Shown in pieces: positions 25,778-34,494 of a stretch of 63,065 bases of DNA. The translations under genes and the position numbers were made by a program. Below the pieces are notes generated by a model. The model saw nothing but the letters and a program-made list of their open reading frames with translations, was not told the origin of the DNA and did no database searches. The stretch lies in NCBI GenBank assembly GCA_016787575.1, contig JAEUUO010000041.1:1-63065 (forward strand). Reading direction: 5' to 3'. The DNA is from Saprospiraceae bacterium (GTDB lineage: Bacteria > Bacteroidota > Bacteroidia > Chitinophagales > Saprospiraceae). Each line of letters starts with the position of its first letter. Position 1 is the first letter of the stretch.

Positions 25778-27318
25778 AAAATTTAAAAATACCTTTTTTA
25801 GTAACTATATTTTTTATGAGTTTTCTCATTTCTTGTGATGAGGACATTCCACAAAATGTAGCATTTGAAGCCTACACCTTTGCAGCAAATCCAGATATAA
25901 ATGCCGGTGACTGGAAAGCAATCTTGTTAACCAGCAACGAGCAAATCGCAATTGCAGCTCCAAACGATGTTACATCTGCCGAGTATAAAGCAGAATTGAC
26001 TAATTTGAAGAATACTATTTCAAATTTATCTGGTGATCAAAAGAATATTGTTCAATACTGGACAAACAATCCAATCTTGCGTTGGAATGAAATTTCTAGA
26101 GAATTATCAGCAAAATACAATTTGGCTCCGGCACCAAATGCAGATGGAAGTTATCCTGCACCCAATGCTGCAACTCCTGATAAATATCCATTATTTCCTT
26201 TTGCACACCCCCCTTATTCTTGTCGGGCATTTGCTTATTTGGCGGTAGCACAGTTTGATGCATTGATTTCTTGCTGGCATTATAAATTTAAATACAATCG
26301 TACCGAACCTGTATTAAACGATGGGAGTATTACACCCTTATTACCAAATGCCAATATTCCATCCTACCCTTCTGACGGTGCAACCATTGCATCTGTTTCA
26401 CAGGCTATGTTGACAGCATTGTTTCCATTGGAAAAAGAGTATTTAATAAAAAAAGGTGATGAGTGCCGCAGCGCATTTATTTGGGCTGGATTAAATGTTC
26501 AGAGTGATATAGACGCAGGAAAATTATTAGGAGAAGAAGTTGCCAAAGTTGCATTGGCTCGTGCAAAAACCGATGGAATGGGAGCAGCGCAAACTCCAAA
26601 ACCGATATCCGATTCTTTAAAACAACTTGCCTTCAACACCTTTGGATGGTCCTGGACCAATCAGGAAATCCCACCAAGACCGGTTGGTATTACACCCTAT
26701 TTTGGAAAAGTAAAAACCTGGGCTGTTTCAAACATTGAAGCGATCAGACCTCCGGTACCACCTAAACCTGGTTCTGCTGAATTTAATGCTGCAGCAGATG
26801 AATTGAGAAAAATTTCTGATGATTTAACAACCGAACAACGTAAAATAGCAAATTGGTGGGCAGATGGATTAGGAACCGATACGCCTCCTGGTCACTGGAA
26901 TCGCTTTGCTTGTGATCAGATTTCCAGCGCCAAATTAAGTCCGGTTCGTTCAGCAAGAGTTTTGGCATATATGAATATGGCCATTCAAGATGCAGGTATT
27001 GCATGTTGGGATGCTAAATATTTTTATCATTATCCAAGACCTATACAAACCATGCCGGGATTTAAAACCATACTGGGAACGCCTAGTTTTCCAAGTTATG
27101 TTTCTGGCCATTCCACGTTTTCATCAGCTGCTGCTGAGGTATTGTCGCATTTCTTCCCATCACAAGCTGTAACGTTTAATGCCTACGCACTTGAAGCTTC
27201 TAATTCTAGAATTTTTGCCGGCATTCATTACCGTTTTGATTGTGTGGCTGGTTTAGATTTAGGCAAGAAAGTTGCCGAAGCAACACTGGCAATTGCTAAA
27301 GTTGATGGAGGGGAATAA
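25774..27318 (+). CDS. PAP2 superfamily / vanadium-dependent haloperoxidase-like lipoprotein
   Basis: This 514-residue protein is a lipoprotein (FLVTIFFMSFLISC lipobox). The full PAP2/vanadate-binding signature is present: KYFYHYPRP (K-x6-RP, from residue 415), SYVSGHSTF (from 442) and SRIFAGIHYRFD (SR-x5-H-x3-D, near 485). That supports an active acid phosphatase or haloperoxidase; sequence alone does not separate the two. It lies on the periplasmic side or the cell surface. The gene overlaps the upstream barrel gene by 4 bp. Confidence 0.85.
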   Translation: MKNLKIPFLVTIFFMSFLISCDEDIPQNVAFEAYTFAANPDINAGDWKAILLTSNEQIAIAAPNDVTSAEYKAELTNLKNTISNLSGDQKNIVQYWTNNPILRWNEISRELSAKYNLAPAPNADGSYPAPNAATPDKYPLFPFAHPPYSCRAFAYLAVAQFDALISCWHYKFKYNRTEPVLNDGSITPLLPNANIPSYPSDGATIASVSQAMLTALFPLEKEYLIKKGDECRSAFIWAGLNVQSDIDAGKLLGEEVAKVALARAKTDGMGAAQTPKPISDSLKQLAFNTFGWSWTNQEIPPRPVGITPYFGKVKTWAVSNIEAIRPPVPPKPGSAEFNAAADELRKISDDLTTEQRKIANWWADGLGTDTPPGHWNRFACDQISSAKLSPVRSARVLAYMNMAIQDAGIACWDAKYFYHYPRPIQTMPGFKTILGTPSFPSYVSGHSTFSSAAAEVLSHFFPSQAVTFNAYALEASNSRIFAGIHYRFDCVAGLDLGKKVAEATLAIAKVDGGE

Positions 27319-27402
27319 ATTTATAGCCCAAGGAAACTCGTTTTATAATTAAGGCTTGTATTTTGTAAGGGATTCGAATATTAGAGTAAACAAAAACCCT
27401 TG

Positions 27403-27436
27403 ATGTCTCTCCTGCATTGGAGAGACATTTTTTTTA
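27403..27436 (+). terminator. Rho-independent terminator
   Basis: ATGTCTCTCC (27403-27412) and GGAGAGACAT (27419-27428) form a perfect 10-bp stem with a six-base loop, followed by a T run. It ends the barrel/haloperoxidase operon, 23 bp before the elaA start. Confidence 0.92.
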
Positions 27437-27458
27437 TATTGCAGTCTTTATAAAATGC

Positions 27459-27917
27459 ATGGAAATTCGAATTAAACAATTTAATGAATTAGACAGATTG
27501 GAATTATATCGCATAATTCAATTGAGGATTAATGTGTTTATTGTCGAGCAAAATTGCCCTTATCCTGATCTGGATGATAAAGATTTGGTTAGCAATCATG
27601 TGATGTTATGGAAAGGGGATGAATTAATTGCTGTTACACGATTGGTCCCACCGGGAATTTCATATCCAAACTATGCATCCATCGGACGTGTTGCAACGCA
27701 TGCAAATTATAGAGGCAGTGGATTGGGTAAATTAGTGATGACTGAAAGCATCAAAGCATGTGAAGAACTATTTTTAGGATATAATATTAAAATATCCGCA
27801 CAAGCGTATCTCGTTGCTTTTTATACGGCCTTAGGCTTTGATAAAATTGGAGAAGAATATCTTGAAGACAACATTCCACATATTGCAATGATTAAACATT
27901 CAATTCAGCGCGTGTAA
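27459..27917 (+). CDS. ElaA-like GNAT family N-acetyltransferase
   Basis: This 152-residue protein is an ElaA-type GNAT acetyltransferase: IKQFNELDRLELYRIIQLR, VFIVEQNCPYPDLDDKD and the acetyl-CoA loop IGRVATHANYRGSGLGKLVM (about residues 80-99). I chose the ATG at 27459. The frame is open back to 27417, but that lies inside the terminator stem. It is convergent with the phosphohexomutase gene, and the two coding ends overlap by 26 bp. The substrate is unknown. Confidence 0.88.
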   Translation: MEIRIKQFNELDRLELYRIIQLRINVFIVEQNCPYPDLDDKDLVSNHVMLWKGDELIAVTRLVPPGISYPNYASIGRVATHANYRGSGLGKLVMTESIKACEELFLGYNIKISAQAYLVAFYTALGFDKIGEEYLEDNIPHIAMIKHSIQRV

Positions 27918-29289
27918 ATTCAAGAATTTGTCTTACTTCATTCATGTCTTTACCTTGTGCATAAATCCTTAAAACAGGTTCGGTACCGGAAGTTCTGATC
28001 ATCATCCACGCATCATCATTAAAATAATATTTTGCTCCATCTAAATTTTCGTAGCGCTTAACAAGTAATGGACCCCAATGTGTTTTTTCATTTTTTAAGT
28101 TATCTTTTATTTCAGCAATTTGTGATTCTGTTAAATGTAAATCCAGTCGGTCGTATGCAAAAGGACCAACAATAGCATATACTTCATCAATAAGTTGTGT
28201 AATGGTTTTTCCGGTTTCAACCATAAATTGAAGAATGGTAAGTGCAATCCAGATTCCATCTCGTTCAGGTATATGACCTTTAATTGCCAATCCTCCGGAT
28301 TCTTCTCCGGCGACCAAAACATCTTCAGTTATCATGTATTCTGAAATGTATTTAAATCCAATTTTAGTCACGATGCATTTCATGTTGTAATAAGCTGCCA
28401 ATTTTTGCAACTTATTGGTTACTGAAAAACTTACGACAGCAGCGCCTTTCATTTTTTTATATCCGGCGAGGTAGTGCATTAATAACAATAGAATATGATG
28501 GGAATCAACCATGTTGCCTTGTTCATCCAGCATGGCTAAGCGATCGGCATCACCATCATTGGCAATCCCGATGTATTGTCCTGGATTGGATTGAAGGAAA
28601 TTTTGAATATCAACTAAATTTTTAGCAATGGGTTCGGGTGCAGTGTTATTAAATCCAGGATTGTGCTCGCAATGAAATGAATGCATTTCCGGAAATAATT
28701 TTTTCATTACGTTTTGACCAGCTCCAAACATGGCATCGTAAGCAATTTTGTTTTTAGATCTGATCTGGGGAATGTCAAAATGCTTGCTAATGTGTTGGAT
28801 ATATTCTGTTTCTGCATCAATTCGCTTCGGAGCAATATATTTTGCATTGGCACCATTTTGATTCAGTTGAATGGAATTCAGGGTATCGGGAATCATAGAT
28901 TCCAATTCAGCAATATCTGCCGGGATGGTTGGGCCCCCATAGGAAGATTTTAATTTATATCCGTTGTAAGAAGGTGGATTGTGACTTGCCGTTATGACGA
29001 TCCCTAAATCGGCTCGATGATTTACAACGGCCAATGAAATCATGGGTGTGCTTACAAAATTTTGATTGGTTAAACATTCTATCCCTCCATTAGAAAGGAT
29101 GTTTACTATTTCATCTTGAAATAAAGCACCACCAAAACGACAATCATGCCCGATAACGACACGTTTGTAGGCGCGTTTTTGCATCCAACTAAGGGTTCCG
29201 GCAGCAATCCGTTGCACATTTTCAACCGTATATTCTTTGGCGATGATTGCACGCCAGCCGTCTGTTCCAAATTTGATTGTATAAACCAT
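27892..29289 (-). CDS. Phosphoglucomutase/phosphomannomutase family protein
   Basis: This 465-residue alpha-D-phosphohexomutase interconverts hexose 1- and 6-phosphates. The phosphoserine loop is VITASHNPPSYNGYKLK near residue 100. The metal loop is NDGDADRLAML near 243. The sugar-binding loop is GEESGGLAIKGH near 325. The phosphate-binding C-terminal domain has RTSGTEPVLRIYAQGKD near 430. All four parts are intact. Whether glucose, mannose or glucosamine is preferred cannot be told. It overlaps elaA tail to tail. Confidence 0.92.
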   Translation of the reverse strand: MVYTIKFGTDGWRAIIAKEYTVENVQRIAAGTLSWMQKRAYKRVVIGHDCRFGGALFQDEIVNILSNGGIECLTNQNFVSTPMISLAVVNHRADLGIVITASHNPPSYNGYKLKSSYGGPTIPADIAELESMIPDTLNSIQLNQNGANAKYIAPKRIDAETEYIQHISKHFDIPQIRSKNKIAYDAMFGAGQNVMKKLFPEMHSFHCEHNPGFNNTAPEPIAKNLVDIQNFLQSNPGQYIGIANDGDADRLAMLDEQGNMVDSHHILLLLMHYLAGYKKMKGAAVVSFSVTNKLQKLAAYYNMKCIVTKIGFKYISEYMITEDVLVAGEESGGLAIKGHIPERDGIWIALTILQFMVETGKTITQLIDEVYAIVGPFAYDRLDLHLTESQIAEIKDNLKNEKTHWGPLLVKRYENLDGAKYYFNDDAWMMIRTSGTEPVLRIYAQGKDMNEVRQILEFTRAELNV

Positions 29290-29367
29290 ATTGCTTTAAA
29301 ATGGGAATGCAAAGATTGGGAATTTCCTCATACTTTAATTCAAAAAACATATTAAATTAATATTATA

Positions 29368-29375
29368 TATATTTG
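29368..29375 (+). promoter_or_regulatory. Candidate -7 promoter box of pcm
   Basis: TATATTTG matches TAnnTTTG. It supports the TTG start 16 bp downstream and a very short leader. No clear -33 box is seen. Confidence 0.4.
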
Positions 29376-29391
29376 TAGCAAAATCAAAGAT

Positions 29392-30033
29392 TTGGATAGT
29401 TACAGGCATAAAGGACTGCGGGCCCAATTGGTAGCCGAATTAAAGCAAAAGGGCATTCGAAGCCAAAAAGTCCTGGATGCTATAATGGCCGTTCCTCGGC
29501 ATCTGTTTTTAGACAAAGCTTTTGAAGAATGGGCTTATAAAGACAATGCCTTCCCAATTGATTGCGAACAAACTATTTCTCAGCCTTATACGGTGGCTGT
29601 TCAAACAGAATTGTTGGACGTCCAGCCCAAAGACAAAATATTGGAGATTGGATTGGGTTCCGGATACCAGGCATGTGTCTTACTGGAATTGGGTGCTAAA
29701 GTTTATTCAATCGAACGCCACAAACAACTGCATGATAAAACAGCTCTGCGCTTAAAAAAAATTGGATACGGCGCTATTCGGACTTTCTACGGTGATGGCT
29801 TTTTAGGTTTGGAGCGTTTTGCCCCTTTCGATAAGATCCTGATTACAGCTGCCGCTCCTGAAATTCCACAAGCCCTTATCAATCAATTGAAAATTGGAGG
29901 GATTTTGGTAGTTCCTCTCAATCAGGGATCCAATCAAAAAATGATCCGTCTGATTAAACAAGACGAAAATAAACTGGTAAAAGAAAAACACGGTGATTTT
30001 CGATTTGTACCCATGCTGAAAGGCACTGAGTGA
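29392..30033 (+). CDS. pcm: Protein-L-isoaspartate O-methyltransferase
   Basis: This 213-residue SAM-dependent methyltransferase repairs isoaspartyl residues in aged proteins. It has the family start [53 protein letters not shown] and the SAM loop [20 protein letters not shown]. The start appears to be TTG at 29392; there is no ATG before the conserved N-terminus. TATATTTG, an exact -7 box, lies at 29368-29375, only 16 bp before it. It is followed by the ridA-like gene after 37 bp. Confidence 0.92.
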   Translation: MDSYRHKGLRAQLVAELKQKGIRSQKVLDAIMAVPRHLFLDKAFEEWAYKDNAFPIDCEQTISQPYTVAVQTELLDVQPKDKILEIGLGSGYQACVLLELGAKVYSIERHKQLHDKTALRLKKIGYGAIRTFYGDGFLGLERFAPFDKILITAAAPEIPQALINQLKIGGILVVPLNQGSNQKMIRLIKQDENKLVKEKHGDFRFVPMLKGTE

Positions 30034-30058
30034 AAGGAGTTTTTCTCTGGAAGCTTTC

Positions 30059-30066
30059 TATCTTTG
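30059..30066 (+). promoter_or_regulatory. Candidate -7 box directly before the ridA-like gene
   Basis: TATCTTTG matches TAnnTTTG exactly and ends four bases before the ATG at 30071. A transcript from here would be leaderless or nearly so. The -33 region is weak. Confidence 0.35.
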
Positions 30067-30070
30067 GGCT

Positions 30071-30493
30071 ATGTCAGAAGATAACAAAGCCAAACTGGTT
30101 GCCGGTAAAGCAACACCTCGTGGCAAATTTCCTCACATCCGCAGGGCCGGAGATTTTTTATTTGTTTCGGGTACCAGTTCGAGACGAGCCGACAACAGCT
30201 TTGAAGGAGTCGAAGTAGATGCTTTAGGTACAACGAAATTGGATATTAAATTACAAACCCGTGCAGTCCTGGAAAATATTAAAGACATTTTGCAATCTGT
30301 TGGTGCGGAATTATCAGACATCGTGGATGTTACCAGTTTTTTGGTAAACATGAATGATTTTGGTGGTTACAATGAAGTTTACAACAGTTATTTTGACTAT
30401 TCTGGCCCGACACGCACCACAGTGGCAGTACATCAATTGCCCCATCCGCATTTATTAATTGAAATTAAAGTTACCGCATACAAACCCCTATGA
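30071..30493 (+). CDS. RidA/YjgF family protein, probable 2-aminomuconate deaminase
   Basis: This 140-residue RidA-family enamine/imine deaminase has [39 protein letters not shown] and the arginine motif [20 protein letters not shown]. Its stop overlaps the tryptophan 2,3-dioxygenase start by 4 bp. In kynurenine-type operons the RidA homologue is 2-aminomuconate deaminase, which acts after ACMSD. That function is inferred from the neighbours; a general RidA role in removing reactive enamines remains possible. Confidence 0.85.
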   Translation: MSEDNKAKLVAGKATPRGKFPHIRRAGDFLFVSGTSSRRADNSFEGVEVDALGTTKLDIKLQTRAVLENIKDILQSVGAELSDIVDVTSFLVNMNDFGGYNEVYNSYFDYSGPTRTTVAVHQLPHPHLLIEIKVTAYKPL

Positions 30494-31590
30494 GTGATCA
30501 AAAAAAATACAGCTCCATTCACTATACATCCTACCTTCAATTAGAAAAAATACTGGATGCACAATCCCCTAGAAGCAAAGAATTAGGAAAAGAAGCTCAC
30601 GAAGAAACCTTATTCATCATTGTACATCAAGTGTATGAATTATGGTTTAAACAAGTTTTGCATGAAATGGAATCTGTCATGAAACTATTTCAAACGAACA
30701 ACGTAGATGAAAAAAATATAGACATAGCTGTTTCAAGATTAGAGCGTGTCAATGAAATTGTAAAACTGATGATCCAACAAGTGCGTGTCATTGAAACCAT
30801 GACACCTTTGGATTTTTTAGATTTCAGATCGTATTTATTTCCGGCATCCGGTTTTCAAAGTTTTCAGTTTCGTAAATTGGAAGTGATGTTGGGTTTAAAA
30901 AAAGAAAAGCGAACCAGTTATACAGCCTATCCTTACTACCATGAATTTAGTCAGGAACAACAAGATGAAATCTTGCGATTGGAGGCCAGTCCGAGTTTAT
31001 TTGTTTTATTGGAATCCTGGTTAGAGCGCACTCCATTTATCGATATTCAGGGATTTGATTTTAAATCCAAATACATGCAAGCAGTTTCCAATATGCTCAA
31101 TCGCGAACGTCAAGCAATTGAAACCAGCGATTATCTTACAGATCAGGAAAAAGCCATGCGATTAAAAATGAATGGCGATACCGATACGTATTTTGCAAAT
31201 ATTTTTAATGCAGCATTTCATGAACAGCAAATAGCAGAAGGAAAAATGCGTTTAAGTTTTAAAGCAACGATGGCCGCTTTATTAATTCAATTGTATGGTA
31301 CCGAACCATTATTGCAATTGCCCTATCGCTTATTGAATGTAATTACCGAAATGGATGAATTGTTGACCAGTTGGCGTTACCGACATTCTCAAATGGTGAT
31401 GCGCATGTTGGGACGCAAAACAGGAACGGGTGGCTCTTCAGGACATTCGTATTTAATGGAAACAGTAATCAAACATCAGATATTTATAGATTTTCATAAT
31501 ATCTCTACTTTATTAATTCCGCGTTCAGAATTACCGCCTTTACCACCGGAAATGAAGCGAACGCTTGGTTATTATTTTAATCATTCTTAA
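30490..31590 (+). CDS. kynA: Tryptophan 2,3-dioxygenase family protein
   Basis: This 366-residue haem dioxygenase opens the indole ring of tryptophan to N-formylkynurenine. Signatures are [19 protein letters not shown] (about residues 37-55; the active-site His/Tyr region), [39 protein letters not shown], and near the C-terminus [20 protein letters not shown] followed by SSGHSYL, which carries the haem-ligand region. Length suits this Bacteroidota subfamily, which is longer than the typical bacterial enzyme. It is the middle gene of the three-gene catabolic operon. Confidence 0.92.
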   Translation: MSDQKKYSSIHYTSYLQLEKILDAQSPRSKELGKEAHEETLFIIVHQVYELWFKQVLHEMESVMKLFQTNNVDEKNIDIAVSRLERVNEIVKLMIQQVRVIETMTPLDFLDFRSYLFPASGFQSFQFRKLEVMLGLKKEKRTSYTAYPYYHEFSQEQQDEILRLEASPSLFVLLESWLERTPFIDIQGFDFKSKYMQAVSNMLNRERQAIETSDYLTDQEKAMRLKMNGDTDTYFANIFNAAFHEQQIAEGKMRLSFKATMAALLIQLYGTEPLLQLPYRLLNVITEMDELLTSWRYRHSQMVMRMLGRKTGTGGSSGHSYLMETVIKHQIFIDFHNISTLLIPRSELPPLPPEMKRTLGYYFNHS

Positions 31591-31597
31591 TGTACTG

Positions 31598-32602
31598 ATG
31601 AAAAAAATAGATATACATACGCACATAATACCAGAACATTTACCTGCATGGGCTGAAAAATTTGGCTATGGCGGATTTGTAAACCTGGAACATCATACCA
31701 ATTGCTCAGCAAAAATGTTGATTGATGGTAAATTTTTTCGTGAACTTCAAAATAATTGTTGGGATCCTAAAGCTCGGATTGCAGAATGTGATCAGCACCA
31801 AATTCAATTGCAAGTATTATCTACTATTCCGGTATTGTTTTCGTATTGGGCACAAGCAAAGGATGCCTGGGATGTATCGCGTTTTTTAAATGATCACATT
31901 GCAGGAGTTGTGAGAGAGTATCCGGATCGATTTATCGGACTGGGAACCTTACCCATGCAAGATCCACAGTTAGCAATTCGCGAAATGGAGCGTGCCTCAT
32001 CAACCCTTGGAATAGCAGGATTTGAAATCGGATCGCATATCAATGACTGGAATTTGGATGCAAAAGAGCTCGATGAATTTTATGAAGCAGCAGAAGATCT
32101 GGATGTTTGTTTATTTGTACATCCCTGGGATATGATGGGCAAAGAAAAAATGCCAAAATACTGGTTGCCCTGGTTGGTCGGCATGCCAGCTGAAACTTCA
32201 TTAGCCATTTGCAGTATGATATTTGGTGGCATTTTTGAAAAATTTCCCAAGCTTCGCGTTGCATTTGCACACGGTGGTGGCGCATTTCCAGGATCCTACG
32301 GACGCATCAAACATGGATTTGAAGTAAGACCTGATTTAGTTGCAGTAGACAACCCAAATCATCCGGATCAATACCTGGGAAAATTTTGGGTGGATTCATT
32401 GGTTCATGATATTGACATGCTGGATAAATTAGTCAGTTTATTTGGAATCGATAAAGTAGCACTGGGCAGTGATTATCCATTTCCATTGGGTGAATTAAAT
32501 CCCGGGAAATTAATTGAATCCTCCGGATATGACGCCGATGAAAAATCCTGGTTGAATTATCGCTCTGCAGAAGAATGGTTGATGGGAAGAATGGGGGATT
32601 GA
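31598..32602 (+). CDS. Amidohydrolase, 2-amino-3-carboxymuconate-6-semialdehyde decarboxylase-like
   Basis: This 334-residue protein of the ACMSD-like amidohydrolase family has the metal motif KIDIHTHIIPEHLP at the N-terminus, LFVHPWDMMGKEKMPKYWLP near 173, FAHGGGAFPGSYGRI near 222 and ALGSDYPFPLGE near 283. ACMSD removes the carboxylate of the 3-hydroxyanthranilate cleavage product. I chose the ATG at 31598; the frame is open back to 31565 inside the dioxygenase gene. It follows kynA by 7 bp. With the RidA-like deaminase it covers early and late steps of tryptophan breakdown; kynureninase, kynurenine hydroxylase and 3-HAO are not in this window. Confidence 0.9.
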   Translation: MKKIDIHTHIIPEHLPAWAEKFGYGGFVNLEHHTNCSAKMLIDGKFFRELQNNCWDPKARIAECDQHQIQLQVLSTIPVLFSYWAQAKDAWDVSRFLNDHIAGVVREYPDRFIGLGTLPMQDPQLAIREMERASSTLGIAGFEIGSHINDWNLDAKELDEFYEAAEDLDVCLFVHPWDMMGKEKMPKYWLPWLVGMPAETSLAICSMIFGGIFEKFPKLRVAFAHGGGAFPGSYGRIKHGFEVRPDLVAVDNPNHPDQYLGKFWVDSLVHDIDMLDKLVSLFGIDKVALGSDYPFPLGELNPGKLIESSGYDADEKSWLNYRSAEEWLMGRMGD

Positions 32603-32756
32603 TTTTCAAAAATGGAATCATCCTAAATCATTCAAACCATTAGTATGGTGCAATTAGATAGAATTTAGTCTAATGGTAAAATCAAAATAAGTTTGGGTTT
32701 CTATTGATTTTGTTAGTATTGTAAAAAATGAATTATTAATTAATTATATAAATCTT

Positions 32757-33197
32757 ATGGCTAAAGTATCAATCTACCTCAATTTTCCTGGAACTACAGA
32801 GCAAGCTTTTAACTTTTATAAATCTGTTTTTAAAACAGAGTGGTCGGCTCCATTTATGCGGATGGGAGACATGCCTCCTATGGAAGGGGTCCCTGAACTC
32901 TCTGCTGACGATAAACGTAAAATAATGCACGTAGCCTTACCTACTTTAGCTGGTATAGAAATTATGGGAACAGATACCCTGGAAAGTATGGGACACCACA
33001 CCACCATCGGAAATAATACCACCATCAATTTAGAACCGGATTCAAAAGAAGAAACCGAACGTCTTTTTAATCTATTGTCTGAAGGTGCAACAGAAATAGC
33101 TCCTTTGCAAGAGCAGTTTTGGGGTGCCCTCTGGGGTTGCTGTCTTGACAAATACGGGATCCGCTGGATGTTTAATTTTCCTTTAAAAAAGGACTAA
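32757..33197 (+). CDS. VOC family (PhnB-like) protein
   Basis: This 146-residue VOC-fold protein of the PhnB/glyoxalase type has YLNFPGTTEQAFNFYKSVF, GVPELSADDKRKIMHVALP, and GTDTLESMGHHTTIGNNTTI. The tail LQEQFWGALWGCCLDKYGIR ends in GIRWMFNFPL as in PhnB proteins. It probably binds a metal and a small ligand or antibiotic-like substrate; the reaction is unknown. It is monocistronic. Confidence 0.85.
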   Translation: MAKVSIYLNFPGTTEQAFNFYKSVFKTEWSAPFMRMGDMPPMEGVPELSADDKRKIMHVALPTLAGIEIMGTDTLESMGHHTTIGNNTTINLEPDSKEETERLFNLLSEGATEIAPLQEQFWGALWGCCLDKYGIRWMFNFPLKKD

Positions 33198-33384
33198 AGT
33201 AATTTTACCGATAAATAGTTATGATCAAGGCTGTTTAACATTAATCTAAAATGCTGGTTTAAATTTTGAATCATGACGGATTTGAACTCAACGGACCTTG
33301 GTTTTTAATCAATAATTATCAATTTTTTGTCAACCGGCTACTAAAACAAGCTTTTACATTTATGTTACATGGTTTTACAGCCAA

Positions 33385-33418
33385 TTTGTGGCTCGGTTAT
33401 GGCTTGCCTGTACTTTTG
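33385..33418 (+). promoter_or_regulatory. Bacteroidota-type promoter of the BNR/wHTH operon
   Basis: TTTG (33385-33388), a 22-base spacer and TACTTTTG (33411-33418) match the TTTG-N(17-23)-TAnnTTTG consensus fully. It lies 28 bp before the ATG at 33447. This is the clearest promoter in the window. Confidence 0.7.
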
Positions 33419-33446
33419 GCTCATTGTTTAATTTAAATTTTTAGCC

Positions 33447-34472
33447 ATGCAAATCCTTATGATCGCGTTTTTTTTCTTTTTTCAATCCTTTTTTGTAGGC
33501 CGACAAATTCAGGAATGTACGAATCCGGTGGCCTCTAATATTATTTACCAATCCAAGGATGGAGGCCGGAGTTGGCAGGATTTCAGTGCAGGACTTCCTC
33601 TTAATTTCAGTGCACAGAGTATCTATTCTGATGTAGACAAATTAATATTGAGCCATGATCAGGGCTTATACCGATGCAATACCAAGTCCGCCATTCCAAA
33701 TTGGACCCAGGAGACTTTTTTGAATCGGCCCATTTCAAATGTTTTTAAATGCAATGGAGGACTCTATGCGCAACATTTTGAGGAGGGTTTTTATCAGGAA
33801 ATTATGAGTTCAGGGGTTTGGGTTCCGGTATTTTCGAACATGAATGTAAATCGACTAAGAAGTATTGTAGATGCTCCCGATGGAAGCATCTTGTTAAGTA
33901 CGGATAAAGGTATTTTTAAATCAACGGATTCAGGAGTTAATTGGAGGCAGGTTTGTGCAGATATAGGTGTTTATAAAATTATTTTAGGAAATGGTGTTCT
34001 TTTAGGTACTACGAATAAAGGTTTGATTCGATCAACAGATTCAGGAGAACATTGGGAAATGACTCTGGAAGATGGCCGTTCCATGCGAACTGTAAAATAT
34101 TTAGGGGGTCGCTTTTACGCGATTAGTAATTGGTCTGGTACATTTAAAGAAGTAATGGCAAATCCAGTATTATACAGCAACAGATTGTCAATTTCTGAAG
34201 ACAATGGTAAAACCTGGCGCAGAATTGACGAAAATCTTACTCCCATACGATTTACAATTACTGCAGATGAAAGTAAAATGAAAGCACCATCAATCAATGA
34301 TGTCGAACAAGTTGGGGAATCCCTCTTTTGCAGTATGGACAATGGAATTTTTAAATCCAACGATTTGGGAAAAACCTGGAAAATGGTGCTACCAAATGCA
34401 GGAAGACAATCATTTCAATTTGCGGTTTCAGGGAATGTAATCTATGCGGTGTTAGTATTTTCTGGTTGTTAA
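33447..34472 (+). CDS. Secreted BNR/sortilin-type propeller protein
   Basis: This 341-residue secreted protein (signal ILMIAFFFFFQSFFVGR) is made of BNR/Asp-box repeats: SKDGGRSWQDF, STDSGVNWRQV, STDSGEHWEMT, SEDNGKTWRRI and SNDLGKTWKMV. They form a propeller of the Ycf48/VPS10 type. No sialidase arginines or catalytic residues are evident, so a binding role is more likely. It is followed after 22 bp by a membrane-bound transcription regulator and probably feeds the same signalling circuit. Confidence 0.8.
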   Translation: MQILMIAFFFFFQSFFVGRQIQECTNPVASNIIYQSKDGGRSWQDFSAGLPLNFSAQSIYSDVDKLILSHDQGLYRCNTKSAIPNWTQETFLNRPISNVFKCNGGLYAQHFEEGFYQEIMSSGVWVPVFSNMNVNRLRSIVDAPDGSILLSTDKGIFKSTDSGVNWRQVCADIGVYKIILGNGVLLGTTNKGLIRSTDSGEHWEMTLEDGRSMRTVKYLGGRFYAISNWSGTFKEVMANPVLYSNRLSISEDNGKTWRRIDENLTPIRFTITADESKMKAPSINDVEQVGESLFCSMDNGIFKSNDLGKTWKMVLPNAGRQSFQFAVSGNVIYAVLVFSGC

Positions 34473-34494
34473 GAAAATCGTGCTAATTTTCGGG

